DNA from: UBA4582 sp964228885 | GTDB taxonomy: Bacteria > Pseudomonadota > Gammaproteobacteria > Pseudomonadales > Azotimanducaceae | Length of the DNA: 64,000 nucleotides | Direction: 5' to 3' | NCBI GenBank assembly: GCA_964228885.1 | Contig: CAXRCG010000203.1 | Coordinates: 1-64,000 of the forward strand | In this document: piece by piece, positions 1 through 9,474 of the stretch | Layout of the letters: the number at the start of each line of letters is the position of its first letter | Position numbering within the stretch: position 1 is the stretch's first letter | The notes under the pieces: generated by a model | Databases searched by the model: none | Seen by the model: only the letters and a program-made list of their open reading frames with translations | Told to the model about the DNA's origin: nothing | Translations under genes and position numbers: made by a program

Positions 1-1988
1 ATTGTCCTGACGCCTGCGGCATTGTGGCCACAATGGAAGATGATGTAATCACGCGCCTTGACGGTGACCCGGACCACCCTTTCACCGATGGTTTCCTGTG
101 TAAAAAAGTCAGAACCTACCATGAAAGAGTGCAATCAACAGAACGTATTCTGTTTCCTCAAAAACGCATAGGAAAAAAGGGCGAAGGGAAGTTCCAACGT
201 ATTTCCTGGGACGAAGCATGGACGATACTCGTCGAACGACTAACCGACATCAAGGAACGGCATGGCAGCGAAGCTTTACTGCCTTACTCTTATGCCGGAA
301 ATATGGGTAAAGTGAATTTTTTTGCCGGGCACCCGTTCTTCCATCGCTATGGTGCATCACAGCTAAACCGGACTATTTGTTCGGTTGCAGCAAAAACTGG
401 ATGGAATCTCCACTACGGCAGCCACCCGCAAAGCCCACCTGAAAAAGCAATTGACTCAGATCTGGTCATTGCCTGGGGCATCAACGCGAAGGTTACCAAC
501 ATCCACTTTATGCCAATGGTTGTAAAAGCCCGGAGACGTGGTGCTCGCTTCATTGTCATCGATCCGTATGAAAATGTGACAGCCGAGGCGGCAGACCAGC
601 ACTATCGGGTTAAACCAGGAGGCGACGCGGCGCTCGCACTTGGTATATTGAAACACCTGACCGAAAACGACCGTATCGACAGCGGTTTTATTGAAACATA
701 CTCCGAAGGTTTTTCAGACCTTGCGGCCTATCTTGCGGGCAACAGCCTGAGCACCTTTGCTGAAGCATCTGGGCTCACTATTGAATCCATGGTTCAACTG
801 GCAGATTTAATCGCGGACAACCCCAAGACATTTATTCGCGTTGGTGTTGGGCTCTCACGCAATACCCAAGGAGCAATGGCAACTCGCGCAATTGCCTGCC
901 TCAGCGCAGCTGTCGGACTCTTCGACGGCAAACAAGGAGCCGGCGCACTACTATCTAGTACGTCGTTTTCGCTCGATTCACGCGTGTTCGGTTTTGCCTC
1001 CCTCATTAAAAAGCCCGCACGAACCATCAATATGGTCAGGCTTGGAGAGGCCCTCACTGAGGTTTCACCGCCAGTCAAAGGACTATTTGTCTATTCCAGC
1101 AATCCCTTAAGCGTCGCGCCAGATTCTAGCAAAGTCCGTCAGGGGCTTGAGCGAGAGGACCTTTTTACCGTTGTTCACGAGCAATTTCACACTGGCACGA
1201 CAAAGTACGCCGACTTGCTGTTGCCCGCATCAACGTCATTCGAAAACGATGATATCTATATAGGCTACGGGCACTACTACATGGGTAGAACCGAACCGGT
1301 TTTCGCCCCTAAAGGGGAGTCAATCAGCAATTTCACGCTATTTCAGACTCTAGCCCTAAAGATGGGTTTCACCGAACCGGTCTTCTATCAAGATGTTGAA
1401 AGTCGAATTCAGACTTATCTACCGGCCATATCAGGGCTCGCCGAATCAATCATACGCAGAGGACTATCCGCCGGAGAAGCAGTTCGCTCTGATCATTATA
1501 ACATTGGTGGCGACTTCACGAGATTCAAAGAAAAACGTTTCAAGTTCACTTTGCCAGATAACGACACCATCGAGGCAGGACACCCGAGACTCATAATGCG
1601 CTTAGAATTAGACGATCCTCTATTATCTGAAAAATTCCCCTTTGCGCTGATCACACCACCTAACGCCGAACTCCTTAATTCAACCTTTGGTGAGCGCTAT
1701 CCAAACAAGCCAGGCAAGGTTTTAATTCATAGTCAGGATGCCGCAGCGACTAAGATCTGCAATGACGACGAGGTTGAAATTTTCAATCATCGAGGATTCA
1801 ATCGACGAATTGCAGAGGTTACCGACAAAACCCAACCGGGGTTATTGGTGGCTGAGGGCATCTACTGGCAAACCAATGCTTCGCAGCAAACAGGCATCAA
1901 CGACCTCACGTCTCAGGCGATTACGGACGCCGGAGAGGGTGGCACTTTTCATGAAAGTCGTGTCGCTATTAGGAAGGTACCATCGTGA
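1..1988 (+). CDS. Molybdopterin-dependent oxidoreductase, DMSO reductase family (5'-truncated)
   Basis: The frame is already open at the window edge, so the true start lies upstream; the first complete codon is at base 3. The visible protein opens with Cys-Pro-Asp-Ala-Cys-Gly and has a further Cys at visible residue 33 (GFLCKKV). This is the C-x3-C-x27-C part of the [4Fe-4S] motif at the N-terminus of molybdopterin oxidoreductases; the first Cys is off the window. The centre fits the molybdopterin domains, and the last 120 residues fit the C-terminal dinucleotide-binding beta-barrel (ALITPPNAELLNSTFG, then VLIHSQDAA). Substrate and electron partner cannot be told, and no Fe-S or membrane subunit follows. 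About 660 residues are visible, near the normal length. Confidence 0.9.
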   Translation, partial: CPDACGIVATMEDDVITRLDGDPDHPFTDGFLCKKVRTYHERVQSTERILFPQKRIGKKGEGKFQRISWDEAWTILVERLTDIKERHGSEALLPYSYAGNMGKVNFFAGHPFFHRYGASQLNRTICSVAAKTGWNLHYGSHPQSPPEKAIDSDLVIAWGINAKVTNIHFMPMVVKARRRGARFIVIDPYENVTAEAADQHYRVKPGGDAALALGILKHLTENDRIDSGFIETYSEGFSDLAAYLAGNSLSTFAEASGLTIESMVQLADLIADNPKTFIRVGVGLSRNTQGAMATRAIACLSAAVGLFDGKQGAGALLSSTSFSLDSRVFGFASLIKKPARTINMVRLGEALTEVSPPVKGLFVYSSNPLSVAPDSSKVRQGLEREDLFTVVHEQFHTGTTKYADLLLPASTSFENDDIYIGYGHYYMGRTEPVFAPKGESISNFTLFQTLALKMGFTEPVFYQDVESRIQTYLPAISGLAESIIRRGLSAGEAVRSDHYNIGGDFTRFKEKRFKFTLPDNDTIEAGHPRLIMRLELDDPLLSEKFPFALITPPNAELLNSTFGERYPNKPGKVLIHSQDAAATKICNDDEVEIFNHRGFNRRIAEVTDKTQPGLLVAEGIYWQTNASQQTGINDLTSQAITDAGEGGTFHESRVAIRKVPS

Positions 1989-2543
1989 CGTTTCTACATA
2001 CTGCGGCGCCCACCTCATGCCCAACGAATCGCGACACAAAAGAGAAAGGTTGCAAAAAAGGAACTATTTATCTTGCTAGAGCGCTTCAAATCTCCGCTTG
2101 AGATCACTAAACGGACGATAGCTATAAGAGAAAAAATCATTGCAGCTTCGGGACGTTGATACAGACCCGCTATATTATCGCCTTCAGTCCATAAGACTGA
2201 GAAGAAACCGAGAACAGCGCCGAGCGTTTATCGAGCAGGCGATTGTAATGACCATTTCCGGTATCTCTGCAGGACCGCAGAACAAAGCAGAAGCGGTCGA
2301 GACAGCTTTTTATTCATCAGTTTTACGGTGCAGATCCGCGGTGAGACCTCCGAGGCAAGTTTCTCTTTGATCATTCCTCAGACATTTGAAAGGCTCAAAT
2401 TAGCGCTCTGACGCTTCAGCTAAAAACAATGTAGACACCGACTACATTCGACGATAAGATCGGTAAATCATATAGCAGGTCAAATGCCAGCAACCATCAA
2501 CCGACCAATCGATTGGTCCGCACAGATTCATAGGGTTAAATAC
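1989..2543. other. Intergenic region without a convincing gene
   Basis: These 555 bases separate the molybdoenzyme gene from the P450 gene. I see no convincing gene, RNA or terminator. One frame without a start codon (about 2226-2411) reads somewhat protein-like near its end, but nothing else supports it. The P450 promoter is expected in the last 150 bases. Confidence 0.5.
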
Positions 2544-3854
2544 ATGAGTGAAGCTCAATCCAATCCAGAGGAGACACGTCCTGTCAGTGCACAGAGTGCA
2601 AACTTCACCGGTGAAATACCGGCTGCAAGCGAAGTGGCGATCGAGGACATTTTGCCGGTTGATGCCAACATGTGGCGCGCTCACCGCTGGCAAGAGTACT
2701 TTGAACGCCTTAGAAATGAAGACCCTGTGCATTTCAACGAAACGGAACTCGAAGGCCGTTTCTGGTCTTTAACTCGGTACGAGCATATTAAGAAGGTTGA
2801 TTCCGACTGGCAAAACTTCAGCTCAGCCCACGGGATAGTGCTAGGACCACAGATAGACACTGAATTGCAGGAAGGTGAACTCGACATTCAGACGTTTATC
2901 GCTCAGGACCCACCGGTTCACGACGTCCAGCGCAAGACCGTCACTGGTGTTGTCGCGCCTAGTAACCTCGTCAACATGGAACCTCTCATCAGGGAACGCA
3001 CTTGCAAAGTTCTGGATTCCCTACCAGAAGGTGAAACCTTCGATTGGGTAGACACCGTTTCGATAGAGCTCACGACATTAATGTTGGCCACGCTGTTTGA
3101 CTTTCCCATTGAAGACAGACGTAAACTGACTTTCTGGTCTGATATTACGTTCGCTATCCCGGAACCTGGCGGCATCATTGAGTCGGAGGAACAGAGGCGA
3201 GAGGAGTTTATTGGATGTTTGACGTACTTTACTAAACTCTGGGAAGACCGCCTGAAAAACCCGGGCAACGATTTGATTTCAATGCTTGCTCACGGTGAAG
3301 ACACCAAAGATTTATCGCCAATGAATTATCTCGGCAACCTGCTTCTGCTAATTGTCGGTGGCAACGACACAACCAGAAACAGCATGTCCGGCAGCGTCTA
3401 CGCGCTCAATAAGTTCCCGGAACAATACGATAAACTCACTTCGAATCCAAACCTCGTGCCCAAGATGGTAGCAGAGCTGATCCGCTGGCAAACACCACTC
3501 GCCTACATGCGAAGAACAGCCAACTTTGACTGTGAGATTGGAGACAAGCAGATAAAGCAGGGCGACCAAATACTCATGTGGTATGCCTCGGGCAATCGCG
3601 ATAGTTCCGTTTTCGAGAACGCTGATGAATTCGATATTGAGCGACCTAACGCCAGACAGCATTTATCTTTTGGCTTTGGCATCCATCGCTGCATGGGAAA
3701 TCGTCTCGCAGAACTTCAGCTGCGGATCCTTTGGGAGGAAATTCTTGCTCGATTTGAAAAGATAGAGCTCATGGGTGAACCAGAGCGAACCTACTCCTCG
3801 TTCGTCAATGGCTATACGTACATGCCTGTCAGGGTAACCAGAAAACAGAAATGA
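2544..3854 (+). CDS. Cytochrome P450, CYP153-like alkane hydroxylase
   Basis: A haem monooxygenase of 436 residues. The proximal Cys is near residue 383 in FGFGIHRCMGNRLAE, the I-helix oxygen-activation motif GGNDTTRNS is near residue 272, and the ExxR motif is in ELIRWQTP near residue 311. The string RWQTPLAYMRR and the HLSFGFGIHRC signature match the bacterial CYP153 family, soluble enzymes that hydroxylate the terminal carbon of n-alkanes and related chains using ferredoxin and ferredoxin reductase. I chose ATG 2544, with TAGGG eight bases upstream; an in-frame ATG at 2484 would add 20 residues. No redox partner gene lies nearby. The stop overlaps the start of the next gene, a TetR regulator (ATGA), so the two are co-transcribed. 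Confidence 0.92.
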   Translation: MSEAQSNPEETRPVSAQSANFTGEIPAASEVAIEDILPVDANMWRAHRWQEYFERLRNEDPVHFNETELEGRFWSLTRYEHIKKVDSDWQNFSSAHGIVLGPQIDTELQEGELDIQTFIAQDPPVHDVQRKTVTGVVAPSNLVNMEPLIRERTCKVLDSLPEGETFDWVDTVSIELTTLMLATLFDFPIEDRRKLTFWSDITFAIPEPGGIIESEEQRREEFIGCLTYFTKLWEDRLKNPGNDLISMLAHGEDTKDLSPMNYLGNLLLLIVGGNDTTRNSMSGSVYALNKFPEQYDKLTSNPNLVPKMVAELIRWQTPLAYMRRTANFDCEIGDKQIKQGDQILMWYASGNRDSSVFENADEFDIERPNARQHLSFGFGIHRCMGNRLAELQLRILWEEILARFEKIELMGEPERTYSSFVNGYTYMPVRVTRKQK

Positions 3855-4462
3855 GTGACGCCGATCAACGCAGCTATCACCACGGAGATCTTCGTCAGGC
3901 CCTGCTCGATCGTGCAGCGGAGGTCATCCAAAGCCGAGGAATTGAAGCGTTAACGCTTCGAGGTTTAGCACGAGACTTGAAGGTTTCTCATGGCGCGCCT
4001 AACCGACACTTTAATTGTAAGGCAGATCTATTAACGGCCATTGCTACAGAGGGTTATTCCCAACTGATGCGAGCGACGTTGTTGGCAGCGAACGACGTGG
4101 GCAACGACCCATGGGTTCGTCTTAATGCAATGGGACAAGGCTTTGTTCACTGGGCTTTGAACAACACCGCGCAATTCAATACGACAATGCACCCGGATCT
4201 GGCCCTATACGAAAGTGCCGAACTCAAACAGGCAACAGAGGCCTTCAGACGGACAATCAAGGAAGCCGTCGCCGCGACTCAAAAACTAGGCAATCACTCG
4301 GAAGAAGACCTTGAAACTCTCAACCTGTTTACCATTTCGGTACCCATGGGAGCAGCGATGTTGCTCGCCCAAAAAGATGGACTTGCTACTCATATAAAAC
4401 GCGACAAACTGGTCGCAGACTTGATTGAACTCGTTGTACCAATCAGAGAACGCACAAGCTAA
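3851..4462 (+). CDS. TetR/AcrR family regulator
   Basis: A DNA-binding repressor of 203 residues. The N-terminus has the YHHGDLR opening followed by the TetR helix-turn-helix (GIEALTLRGLARDLKVSHGAPNRHF, about residues 30-55, given as one stretch of two helices). The C-terminal part resembles the WHG-type ligand-binding domain common with this opening. Its start overlaps the P450 stop by four bases, so it probably senses a substrate or product of that P450 and controls the operon. The ligand is unknown. Confidence 0.9.
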   Translation: MSDADQRSYHHGDLRQALLDRAAEVIQSRGIEALTLRGLARDLKVSHGAPNRHFNCKADLLTAIATEGYSQLMRATLLAANDVGNDPWVRLNAMGQGFVHWALNNTAQFNTTMHPDLALYESAELKQATEAFRRTIKEAVAATQKLGNHSEEDLETLNLFTISVPMGAAMLLAQKDGLATHIKRDKLVADLIELVVPIRERTS

Positions 4463-4505
4463 CTCATCCAAGAAACATCAGATAAGATACTCTAAAGCTA
4501 GGGCT

Positions 4506-4808
4506 TTAGGTCGGCATATCTATCGGTGTCGCTTCGTAGAAATTAAGCTCGCGACTGGTGGCATTCAAACTTACCATCGCAGCTTGAAAAGTCGCCATGT
4601 GGGACGTTTTAAAATGGGCAACCAACGCTTCGGCTGAGCGCCATTTTTCAGTGATTCGCAACTTATTCGGGTTATTCAACTCTACGGAAAAAGTGTAATC
4701 CTCACATCCTTCTTCAGCTTGCGAAGCCACTTCCATTACAGCTATCGCGTCCTTCACCGATGCAATATCAGCGGCACTTGATTCTATTACGACATTGACA
4801 ACAATCAT
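4506..4808 (-). CDS. ABM-fold (YgiN-like) putative quinol monooxygenase
   Basis: A 100-residue single-domain protein. It opens with the beta strand MIVVNVVIES and carries the pattern of antibiotic-biosynthesis-monooxygenase domains: a helix, EEGCEDYTFSVE, ITEKWRSAEALVAHF, then a terminal strand. Family members are small dimeric alpha-beta-barrel proteins that oxidise quinols or aromatic substrates without a cofactor, or act as heme-degrading proteins. The start is set by GGGGAG just before the ATG at 4808; an upstream in-frame start at 4853 lacks such a site. It is a single gene, convergent with the P450-tetR operon. The exact substrate is unknown. Confidence 0.82.
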   Translation of the reverse strand: MIVVNVVIESSAADIASVKDAIAVMEVASQAEEGCEDYTFSVELNNPNKLRITEKWRSAEALVAHFKTSHMATFQAAMVSLNATSRELNFYEATPIDMPT

Positions 4809-5198
4809 GTACTCTCCCCTTTTTCCATTTTTTATTCTCCATTGAAAAACCATACCAGCCTGAGCGAGATAATCCAGCTTGTCGCAGAATATCGAACCAG
4901 TATAACCGGCATCTTATGGTTGGTTTCCACCGAACCGCACAAAGCAGCCAATCATTTAGGCAAAACAACCGCGCCAAACTCAACACGCTGGCTTGAGGTG
5001 GCCACTGATCAAACAATACTAAGCTAATCATAATTTCAAACTGACAGTAACCAAAAGTGACGCATCAAAACAAAATGACAAACTAATTTTTCACCTCTGT
5101 AGAGGTTTGTGGGACACATTAGCATCGCTTATGTAACTTGATCTATCACCGACTTTTCCGATAGTTTATTTAACTCTTGTTTAGATGAGCAACGTAAC
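4809..5198. other. Intergenic region with a small inverted repeat
   Basis: This is 390 bases between the divergent ABM gene and a nitroreductase gene. No gene is supported. A 14-base inverted repeat, ACCTCT-GT-AGAGGT, lies at 5093-5106, about 90 bases before the nitroreductase start. It could be an operator, but no local regulator can be tied to it. Confidence 0.4.
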
Positions 5199-5882
5199 AT
5201 GGAAGCTAATGATTTCGATAAGCTGGTAGCAGAACGACGAAGTATCCGCGGATATAAGGATGAGCCGGTTCCTAGGGAATTGATTGCCGAGGTCATCGCG
5301 ATCGCGAAGGGGGCGCCCTCTTCAATGAATACGCAACCCTGGTTCTTTCACGTAGTAACCGGAGAGCCTCTGGATAGAATCCGTGAGGGGAACACTCAAA
5401 AAATGATGTCCGGTGCCAATGTTGATCGAGAGATCAGAATGAACCACGGGTACGAAGGTGAGTATCGTCGTCGACAGGTCGACATTGCGAAGCAGCTTTT
5501 CGCCGAGATGGATATCGCGCGCGAGGATGCGGAAAAACGCCAAGACTGGGTCATGCGCGGTTTTCGTCAATTTGATGCGCCCGTGTCGATCGTGGTGACC
5601 TGCGAAAAATCCATGGAACATGACACAATTTGCCACTTTGATTTAGGCGCAGCGGTGCACGGACTGGTGCTCACCGCGTGGACTCGCGGCTTGGGCACCG
5701 TAATCAATGGCCAAGGCATTATGCAATCGTCAGTCGTGCGGGAGCATGCAAAAATTCCCGACGACCAAACGATCATGACCTGTGTTGCAATGGGTTGGCC
5801 TGATTTTGATTTCCCCGCCAACACCGTCAAATCCGTACGCGAAGACAACGACCACTTTGTCACTTACACCGGGTTCGAATAA
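5199..5882 (+). CDS. Nitroreductase family flavoprotein
   Basis: A 227-residue FMN-dependent NAD(P)H oxidoreductase. The N-terminal RRSIRGYKDEPVP motif (about residues 14-26) contacts the FMN phosphate, followed by APSSMNTQPWFFHVV. The C-terminal half has the family helix GAAVHGLVLTAWTRGLGT. Members reduce nitroaromatics, quinones, enones or flavins. The sequence does not identify the substrate. It is monocistronic, about 110 bases before an MFS exporter gene on the same strand, so the two may share a detoxification role. Confidence 0.9.
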   Translation: MEANDFDKLVAERRSIRGYKDEPVPRELIAEVIAIAKGAPSSMNTQPWFFHVVTGEPLDRIREGNTQKMMSGANVDREIRMNHGYEGEYRRRQVDIAKQLFAEMDIAREDAEKRQDWVMRGFRQFDAPVSIVVTCEKSMEHDTICHFDLGAAVHGLVLTAWTRGLGTVINGQGIMQSSVVREHAKIPDDQTIMTCVAMGWPDFDFPANTVKSVREDNDHFVTYTGFE

Positions 5883-5993
5883 CGCGCTCGCAATGGCACC
5901 AATTCGCGGGCTTAACTTTCAATCTCCTAGCAAGTTGCCGCCCGCCGTCCTGTCGTCGTTCAAACCACCACTGTCTGAAACGGCCGATCAACG

Positions 5994-7217
5994 ATGCTGA
6001 CTGAAGCACGCAGTCCTCTTGGTTTTGTTGAATTTATTTCCATTATGGCTTTGATGATCGCGCTGACTGCGCTATCAATCGATGCAATGTTACCTGCGCT
6101 GACTGAGATTGGACTCGATCTTGGTGTCCGCAATGCAAACGATACACAGCTCGTCATTAGTGTGATTTTTCTCGGCACAGCCATGGGTCAATTAGTCTGT
6201 GGGCCCCTATCAGACAGTTATGGCAGAAAACCTCTGGTATTTGTCGGTATCACCATATTCATCATCGGCAGCCTGCTGTGCATCTTCACTACTGAATTCA
6301 GCTGGATGCTCTGGGGTAGATTGTTGCAAGGCATAGGACTTGGCGCGCCTCGCGTTATATCGACAGCAATCATTCGAGATCTCTATCAAGGTCGAGAAAT
6401 GGCCAGAGTCATGTCCTATGTCATGACCATATTCATCCTGGCACCTGTGCTGGCACCTGCACTCGGCCAACTAATCCTATTTATTGCAAGCTGGCGCATG
6501 ATCTTCACGATGCTGCTTATCATGGGGTTGCTGATTTTATTCTGGTTTATGGTTCGTCAACCAGAGACCCTGCCAAGCAAACAGAGAGCACGGCTTTCGG
6601 TACAGCAACTCAAGAATTCACTGAATCGAGTTTTACTTAATCCCATTACGCTAGGTTACACCATCACCGCAGGATTGATCTCTGGCCCCTTCGTGGCCTT
6701 CCTAAGTTCGATACAGCAAATCCTGCAACTGCAATACGGGTTAGGCACGCTGTTCCCTTTGTTCTTCGCTGGACTTTCTATCGCAGTAGGAAGCGCTTCA
6801 CTTTTAAACGCACGACTCGTGATACGGATTGGCATGCGCTCAATGGTGCGACGCGCGCTCATCACGATGAGCACTGCCGTATTGATCTACGGCATGTTCG
6901 CCTTTTATCTCGATGGCCACCCCCCACTTTGGTCGTTTATGGTTTTTCTTTCGACCACTCTATTTTGTACCGGCATTCTCTTCGGAAACCTCAATGCCCT
7001 TGCGATGGAACCGCTGGGGAAAATCGCTGGCATTGGCGCGGCAATCACCAGCTCATTTGCGACTTTCATCTCCGTGCCAATCGGCATGTTCATTGGGTTG
7101 TCCTACAACGGCACTGTCTTGCCACTGATTGTAGGATTCGGCATCTGCAGTCTAACCGCTATTATTATCCAACACCTGACGGAAACGCGGAGAAACATCG
7201 GTATCACTAGGCGCTGA
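5994..7217 (+). CDS. MFS multidrug transporter, Bcr/CflA family
   Basis: An inner-membrane protein of 407 residues with about 12 hydrophobic helices. It carries the MFS motif between helices 2 and 3 (GPLSDSYGRKPLVF, about residues 66-79) and SIDAMLPALTEIG in helix 1, typical of the Bcr/CflA (DHA1) drug:H+ antiporters. It likely exports toxic hydrophobic compounds. It sits between a nitroreductase and a second MFS gene, all on the same strand. No strong Shine-Dalgarno site precedes the ATG. Confidence 0.88.
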   Translation: MLTEARSPLGFVEFISIMALMIALTALSIDAMLPALTEIGLDLGVRNANDTQLVISVIFLGTAMGQLVCGPLSDSYGRKPLVFVGITIFIIGSLLCIFTTEFSWMLWGRLLQGIGLGAPRVISTAIIRDLYQGREMARVMSYVMTIFILAPVLAPALGQLILFIASWRMIFTMLLIMGLLILFWFMVRQPETLPSKQRARLSVQQLKNSLNRVLLNPITLGYTITAGLISGPFVAFLSSIQQILQLQYGLGTLFPLFFAGLSIAVGSASLLNARLVIRIGMRSMVRRALITMSTAVLIYGMFAFYLDGHPPLWSFMVFLSTTLFCTGILFGNLNALAMEPLGKIAGIGAAITSSFATFISVPIGMFIGLSYNGTVLPLIVGFGICSLTAIIIQHLTETRRNIGITRR

Positions 7218-7333
7218 CGCACTTCAGCTTCAAAGTGGAAGTGATGATGGGAGAGTGCAGATTAAACGATTCTTCATTGCGCACATGATTCCGAAACGCT
7301 TACACTGACCAATTTTTTTAGGTGGCCTCCTCT

Positions 7334-8533
7334 ATGGACGAGTTCCGTACAGAACGCGCGAAGCGAACATTGCTGTTCTCACTCGTTTCTGTGGGGATGG
7401 GGTTTACGGTCTTATTTCCTATTCTTGCACCGCTTGGCCGTGAAATGGGCTTATCGGAGATTCAGATCACAACAATCATCAGCGCGTCCGGTTTGGTTGT
7501 GTTTCTCACCAGCCCTATCTGGGGAAGACGCAGTGATGCTTGGGGACGCAAACGCGTACTGCTGTGCGGTCTTTTCGGGTTTTCAGCCGGGACTTTCCTA
7601 TTCAACTCCGTGCTATATCTCGGACTCGCAGGAATCCTAACCGGCTCACTTCTCTTTATCGCCCTCGTTCTTGCACGCGTGACGCATGCCTCGGTCATGT
7701 CAGCTTCTATGCCTGCTGCAAACGCATATATGGCAGATATTACCGACGCAGCAAACCGCACAAGAGGCATGGGTGCAGCCGGCGCAGCGAACAACATAGG
7801 GACAATTCTAGGCCCAGCAGTAGCGGGCCTCGCGGTTATCTCACTGTTGACCCCTCTCTGGGTCATGGCGGCCATTGCATTTCTCAACGGCCTGTTCGTC
7901 TGGCGGTTTTTAGAAGAGCCTCCGAGACATCAAACACCCGTTGTACGCGATCGCCTCAAGTACTCAGATTCTCGAATTCTACCTTTTATTATCATCGGCA
8001 TAGCCATGTTCACCGGCATGGGGCTGGTACAACAAACGATGGGGTTTCGCTTTCAAGATGCGCTGGGCCTGAGCGCAGCAGAAACGGCGCAAAACTTCGG
8101 CTTTGCCATGATGTTATCAGGTGCAAGCTCGCTGTTTTCGCAGGCAATCATTGTGCAACGCTTTAATCTCGCGCCATTCACTTTACTGCGTTTTGCTATT
8201 CCCCTTCTAATCCTAGCTTTCACGATGATGGCACTCCTTGAAACTCAGGTCTGGCTGACAATTGCAATGATGATTCAAGGTCTTGGCATGGGGTTAGCCT
8301 CACCCGGGTTTACCGCCGGCGCTTCGCTCGCGGTCTCACCAGAGGAGCAAGGCGCCGTCGCCGGTGTTGCAGGTTCCTGCGGGCCACTTGGTTTTACCCT
8401 CGGTCCGTTTATTGGCGGTGCACTTTATACACTTTCCCCCACTGCGCCTTATTTCTTCGCAGCAGGACTTTTTCTGATACTTTTCTTGTTTATGAACCAA
8501 CTGGGCAAGCGAGTTAGAAGCCATGCAACTTAG
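7334..8533 (+). CDS. MFS transporter, DHA1/TetA-like
   Basis: A membrane transporter of about 399 residues. It has roughly 12 helices and the helix 2-3 signature SPIWGRRSDAWGRKRVLL near residue 60. The overall pattern resembles TetA-type proton-coupled exporters. The start at ATG 7334 follows AGGTGG by eight bases; a GTG at 7322 would overlap that site. The substrate is unknown. The upstream gene is another MFS exporter with a 116-base gap, so they may be separate units. Confidence 0.86.
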   Translation: MDEFRTERAKRTLLFSLVSVGMGFTVLFPILAPLGREMGLSEIQITTIISASGLVVFLTSPIWGRRSDAWGRKRVLLCGLFGFSAGTFLFNSVLYLGLAGILTGSLLFIALVLARVTHASVMSASMPAANAYMADITDAANRTRGMGAAGAANNIGTILGPAVAGLAVISLLTPLWVMAAIAFLNGLFVWRFLEEPPRHQTPVVRDRLKYSDSRILPFIIIGIAMFTGMGLVQQTMGFRFQDALGLSAAETAQNFGFAMMLSGASSLFSQAIIVQRFNLAPFTLLRFAIPLLILAFTMMALLETQVWLTIAMMIQGLGMGLASPGFTAGASLAVSPEEQGAVAGVAGSCGPLGFTLGPFIGGALYTLSPTAPYFFAAGLFLILFLFMNQLGKRVRSHAT

Positions 8534-8733
8534 TTCATCGCCAAATGAGACAACTTCTTTTTACCGTTTCGATATAGATGCTGCCGAGCTTCACTAATCA
8601 GCGACGCTTAACTTCCACCCTAACGCAGAGAAAATTCCCTGCGCCTAAAGAGCATACCTAAAACCGAAGCGATAGCTTGAGGCTCCGTCAGTCGCTTGCT
8701 AACCTAACCGCATTCAAGTTAAGGAGCATCCTT

Positions 8734-9474
8734 ATGTCGCTAACCCTCTACGGAGTACCTTTTTCGCAACCTGTCAGGGCAGTTATGTGGTTACTCTTTC
8801 TCAAAAAAGTACCGTTTGAGATGGTGTTGATCAATCCTGGTTCAAAGGGTGAGACAGGAAGTCGCAATCCGGCCTTTCTTGCCAAAAATCCGAGCGGCAC
8901 TATCCCTTGTATAGAGGAAACGGAAACCGGATTCACGCTGGGGGAAGCGCATGCCATCATGACCTACCTCGCGCGCACCCGCGGCTGGAGCGACGTCTAT
9001 CCAGAGGACGAACAAACTCGGGCAAGAATTGATGCCTATCTGCATTTTCATCATAGAAACATCCGCGAGGCTTCAGTTGGGCTTGTGGCCCCTAAGATCA
9101 GAAAAGATCTGAATATTCCAGAGGCTATTCAGGAAGGGGCGCGCAGAAACCTGACTGCTGCATTGAAAACACTTGAGAGTGGTTCGCTTTCGAATCACCG
9201 TTTTCTTGTTGGCGACAACGTCACTTTGGCAGATCTTGCAGCCTATGTGGAAATAGGGCAACTGCAACCGCAATTCACCAATGTGTTTGATTTATCGACT
9301 TTTAAACACGTATCGCGCTGGCTTGCAGACATGACCGAGGTAGACGGACACGATGATGTGCATGCGGTTCTCACCGAATTAGGTGACATATCCGTCGAGG
9401 CTCCGACGATGGAGAAAATTAAGAATGCCAATAAAATGGCACTTTCGGCGTTGAAGCGGCGTCTAGCGAATTAG
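8734..9474 (+). CDS. Glutathione S-transferase family protein
   Basis: A 246-residue cytosolic protein. The N-terminal thioredoxin-fold domain starts MSLTLYGVPFSQPVRAV, with the glutathione-binding cis-Pro region NPSGTIPCIEE near residue 58 and the Glu-Ala pair of GEAHAIMTYLAR. The C-terminal helical domain includes FLVGDNVTLADLAAY, the N-capping motif of GSTs. AAGGAG at 8721-8726 fixes the start at 8734. The protein resembles theta-like GSTs. It may conjugate or dehalogenate electrophiles. The gene runs convergent into a tetR gene and overlaps it by four bases. Confidence 0.9.
   Translation: MSLTLYGVPFSQPVRAVMWLLFLKKVPFEMVLINPGSKGETGSRNPAFLAKNPSGTIPCIEETETGFTLGEAHAIMTYLARTRGWSDVYPEDEQTRARIDAYLHFHHRNIREASVGLVAPKIRKDLNIPEAIQEGARRNLTAALKTLESGSLSNHRFLVGDNVTLADLAAYVEIGQLQPQFTNVFDLSTFKHVSRWLADMTEVDGHDDVHAVLTELGDISVEAPTMEKIKNANKMALSALKRRLAN

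Noticed and set aside
2226..2411. Frame without a start codon ending in a stretch with some likeness to a flagellar FliM-type strand pattern
   Set aside because: The likeness is weak, there is no start codon or ribosome site, and no other flagellar gene is near. Chance is the simpler explanation.
5093..5106. Inverted repeat ACCTCT-GT-AGAGGT before the nitroreductase gene
   Set aside because: It could be an operator, but it is short, lies about 90 bases from the start and has no partner regulator. Noted only in the gap description.
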